A DNA stretch of 15,910 bases from a bacterium (GTDB lineage Bacteria; CAIWAD01). The stretch covers positions 1 to 15,910 of the forward strand of contig JAUXWS010000085.1 of assembly GCA_030685015.1 (NCBI GenBank), in the 5' to 3' direction. The notes under the pieces were generated by a model. The model did no database searches, was not told the origin of the DNA, and saw only the letters and a program-made list of their open reading frames with translations. A program made the translations under genes and the position numbers. Shown here one piece after another: positions 14,187 through 15,910 of the stretch. Position 1 is the first letter of the stretch. Each line of letters opens with the position of its first letter.

Positions 14187-15898
14187 ATGCCTGTCTGCCT
14201 CCTGCTGCTTTGGATTGGCCTGGCTCTGGGCGCTTGGGCCAGTGTGCTGCGCGTGCCCTTCCCTTTCGGACAGATCCAGTGGGCGATCGACGCCAGCCAG
14301 GCCGGCGACACGGTGCTGGTCGAGCGCGGCGTCTACCGCGAGCGGCTGACGATCCCTGTCCACGACTTGACGCTGGCCTCGCGCTGCCTCTACACTGGCG
14401 ACACGCTCGACATCGCCGGAACCATTATTGACGGCGAACTGGAGGGCACGGTGATCACCGTGCTGGCGGGCGAGCGGCTCTTCCGGCTGAACGGCTTCGT
14501 GATCACGAGGGGTTGGGCGGTCTTCGATACAACGGTCACGGGCGGAGGAGTCTGGGTTCAAGAAAGGGCGGACATCCAGTTCGAGAATCTCGTGTTCACG
14601 AACAATGGAACGGAATTCGGAGCGTTTGGGGCCGCCGTGTGCGGCGGCTTCCCTTTCAACGAGATCGGTTCCGCCAAGATCCACAATCTGCAGATCACGG
14701 ACAACAACCACCTGCCCGGGTCGCACTGGGAGCCGGATAACTACGCCTTCGCCCTTCGCGGAACCGGGCGGTTCGAAGTCTCCAACATATTCTGCAATGG
14801 GGCAGGACTCAACGATCCGGCCTTCTTTGTCGCCAGCTACGACAGCCTGTTCGCCGACTCGATCCGCGTGGTCGGCTATGTCGGCAACTTTGCCTCGGTG
14901 TGCGGTCTGCGGAGTTCGGTGCATCTCGATGTCGAACACGTGCGCATCCTGGATACATTCGTTGGCGAGTGCGGCAGCGGTTTGATAAGGAACTAAGGAA
15001 CTGTCAGTTCATTCGTAACAACCGATTTGCACTGTGGTATTACTCGTTCGACGATAGTGGAACAGTACGGTTGCAGAATACGCTATTTACCGGAACAAGA
15101 ATGCAAGAGTTTTATCTTCCTTATCCTCAGTTGCAGGGTGTATTCTCAATTCACAGTTACAATCTCAACGAGGGGTCAATAACTGAAAACGTAACTGTAA
15201 CAGCCTGTTCGACGGCTTCTGCATTAGGTCTAGGATCGAACACACAAGGTCCTGCTTTTGTGCGTAACTTGTTGTTCTGGGATAATACCTATGAGTCCTT
15301 CATCCGACCATATGGGTATGGAGATGAACAACCGGGCGCCTTCTCGTATTGTTTAGTAGACCACTTGCTCCCTGGAGCCGGCAATCTGGTCATAGATCCT
15401 CAGTTCGATGACCAACTGGGTGCACCCTGGTTGGGCGCTGCCTCGCCTTGCATCGATGCTGGCGATCCGAATCCTTTGTACAACGACATGGAAGACCTTG
15501 CCGCCCCCGCCTTCGCCTTGTGGCACAGCCAGGGCAGCCTGCGCAACGACATGGGCTTCACCGGCGGGCCGCGGGCCGCCGTCTTCGACACGGCCTGGGT
15601 GGCCCTGCCGCGCTGGGAGCCGCGCACCCAACCACAGGCCTTCACCCTGGGCGCGCCCTGGCCCAACCCCTTCAACCCGGTGACGCGCATTCCCCTCACC
15701 CTGCAACATCCCATGCCCGTCCGCCTCGTCGTGCACAACCTGCTGGGGCAGCAGGTGGCCGTCTTGGTGGATGGCCTCCTGCCGGCGGGCACGCATCACC
15801 TGCCCTTCCAGGCCGGACGCCTGGCCAGCGGCCTCTATCTGGTCACGCTGGAGGCGGCGGGGCGGGCGCAGACGAGGACGGTGACGCTGCTGAGGTAG
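14187..15898 (+). pseudogene. Secreted beta-helix protein with T9SS-type sorting domain, frameshifted
   Basis: The frame from ATG 14187 stops at TAA 14994-14996; the rest continues in another frame to TAG 15898. Deleting one copy of the 8-bp duplication at 14987-15002 joins the two into about 567 residues with no other stop. Residues 1-18 are a signal peptide. Next comes the parallel beta-helix opening typical of exported proteins (FGQIQWAIDASQAGDTVLVE), followed by many Asn-rich rungs such as FVITRGWA and LVFTNNGT. The joined segment GLIRNCQFIRNNRF is itself a good rung. Near 15445 is SPCIDAGDPNP, common at the end of such helices. The last 86 codons or so (from about 15638) form a FlgD-Ig/Por-type C-terminal domain (PNPFNPVTRIPLTL, then ASGLYLV), which directs type IX-like secretion or surface attachment. 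Ligand unknown. It could be inactive, or a short exported N-terminal fragment may still be made. Confidence 0.85.
14987..15002 (+). repeat. 8-bp tandem duplication causing a frameshift
   Basis: AAGGAACT occurs twice with no gap (14987-14994 and 14995-15002). The duplication shifts the frame by two and places TAA at 14994-14996. Removal of one copy gives ATA AGG AAC TGT CAG and a continuous beta-helix protein. Confidence 0.95.
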
Positions 15899-15910
15899 GG
15901 CAGTGGGCGG

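Noticed and set aside
12807-14939. Extended phosphofructokinase of 710 residues
   Set aside because: The extra sequence runs antisense to the beta-helix gene; the ATG at 14015 has a strong ribosome site and family-typical N-terminus.
12243-14996. Plus-strand open frame of 917 codons ending in the beta-helix gene
   Set aside because: Everything before the signal peptide at 14187 is antisense to serS and the phosphofructokinase gene.
14900-15898. Second half of the beta-helix region as an independent gene
   Set aside because: No ribosome site or signal peptide at its start, and it fuses perfectly with the first half once one 8-bp copy is removed.

Overview
The window is a GC-rich (about two thirds G+C by spot counts) bacterial segment with densely packed genes, almost all on the minus strand. 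The best clue to the host is the one plus-strand gene. It encodes a secreted beta-helix protein ending in a PNPFNP-type C-terminal domain of the FlgD-Ig/T9SS type A sorting kind, typical of the Fibrobacteres-Chlorobi-Bacteroidetes (FCB) superphylum and related candidate phyla. The high GC and the PPi-type phosphofructokinase fit an uncultured FCB-type lineage better than classical Bacteroidetes. This placement is an inference; no rRNA or tRNA gene is present to confirm it.

Layout on the minus strand, in transcription order (right to left): a phosphofructokinase with PPi-type active-site residues (12807-14015) followed at once by a short GC hairpin with a TTT run. Next, after a leader with a large hairpin, comes a tight eight-gene run: serS, a 190-aa Cys-rich unknown, trkA, trkH copy 2, trkH copy 1, a YbbR/CdaR-like protein, tsaD and a membrane vWA protein (12685 down to 2413). 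Junctions are 4-bp overlaps, abutting codons or gaps of at most 4 bp, except 47 bp between the two trkH genes. A 181-bp gap holding a tandem 57-bp repeat separates this run from a voltage-gated-type K+ channel (1416-2231). A doubtful small membrane ORF follows, then a perfect 10-bp hairpin, then a secreted transglutaminase-like protein that runs off the left edge.

The theme is potassium handling. One TrkA gating protein and two TrkH pore proteins are encoded in one operon, directly upstream of a YbbR-domain protein (the family of CdaR, the partner of the c-di-AMP cyclase CdaA), with a Kv-like channel nearby. c-di-AMP controls K+ transport in many bacteria, so this adjacency may be meaningful, but no cyclase gene lies in the window. 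The translation genes serS and tsaD share the operon, so K+ uptake and two essential translation functions are probably co-transcribed.

On the plus strand (14187-15898) the secreted beta-helix gene is interrupted. An exact 8-bp tandem duplication at 14987-15002 creates a TAA stop, and removing one copy restores one uninterrupted frame of about 567 codons. Just past the duplication, G+C falls from about 60-65% to about 44% for some 360 bp and then returns to about 67%. This is the most unusual feature of the window: a recent mutation, a mobile-element footprint, a recombined segment or an assembly fault. I saw no CRISPR array, intact insertion sequence, prophage or RNA gene, and no convincing wholly new system. 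The candidates most worth following are the K+/YbbR operon with its Cys-rich unknown and the broken beta-helix gene.
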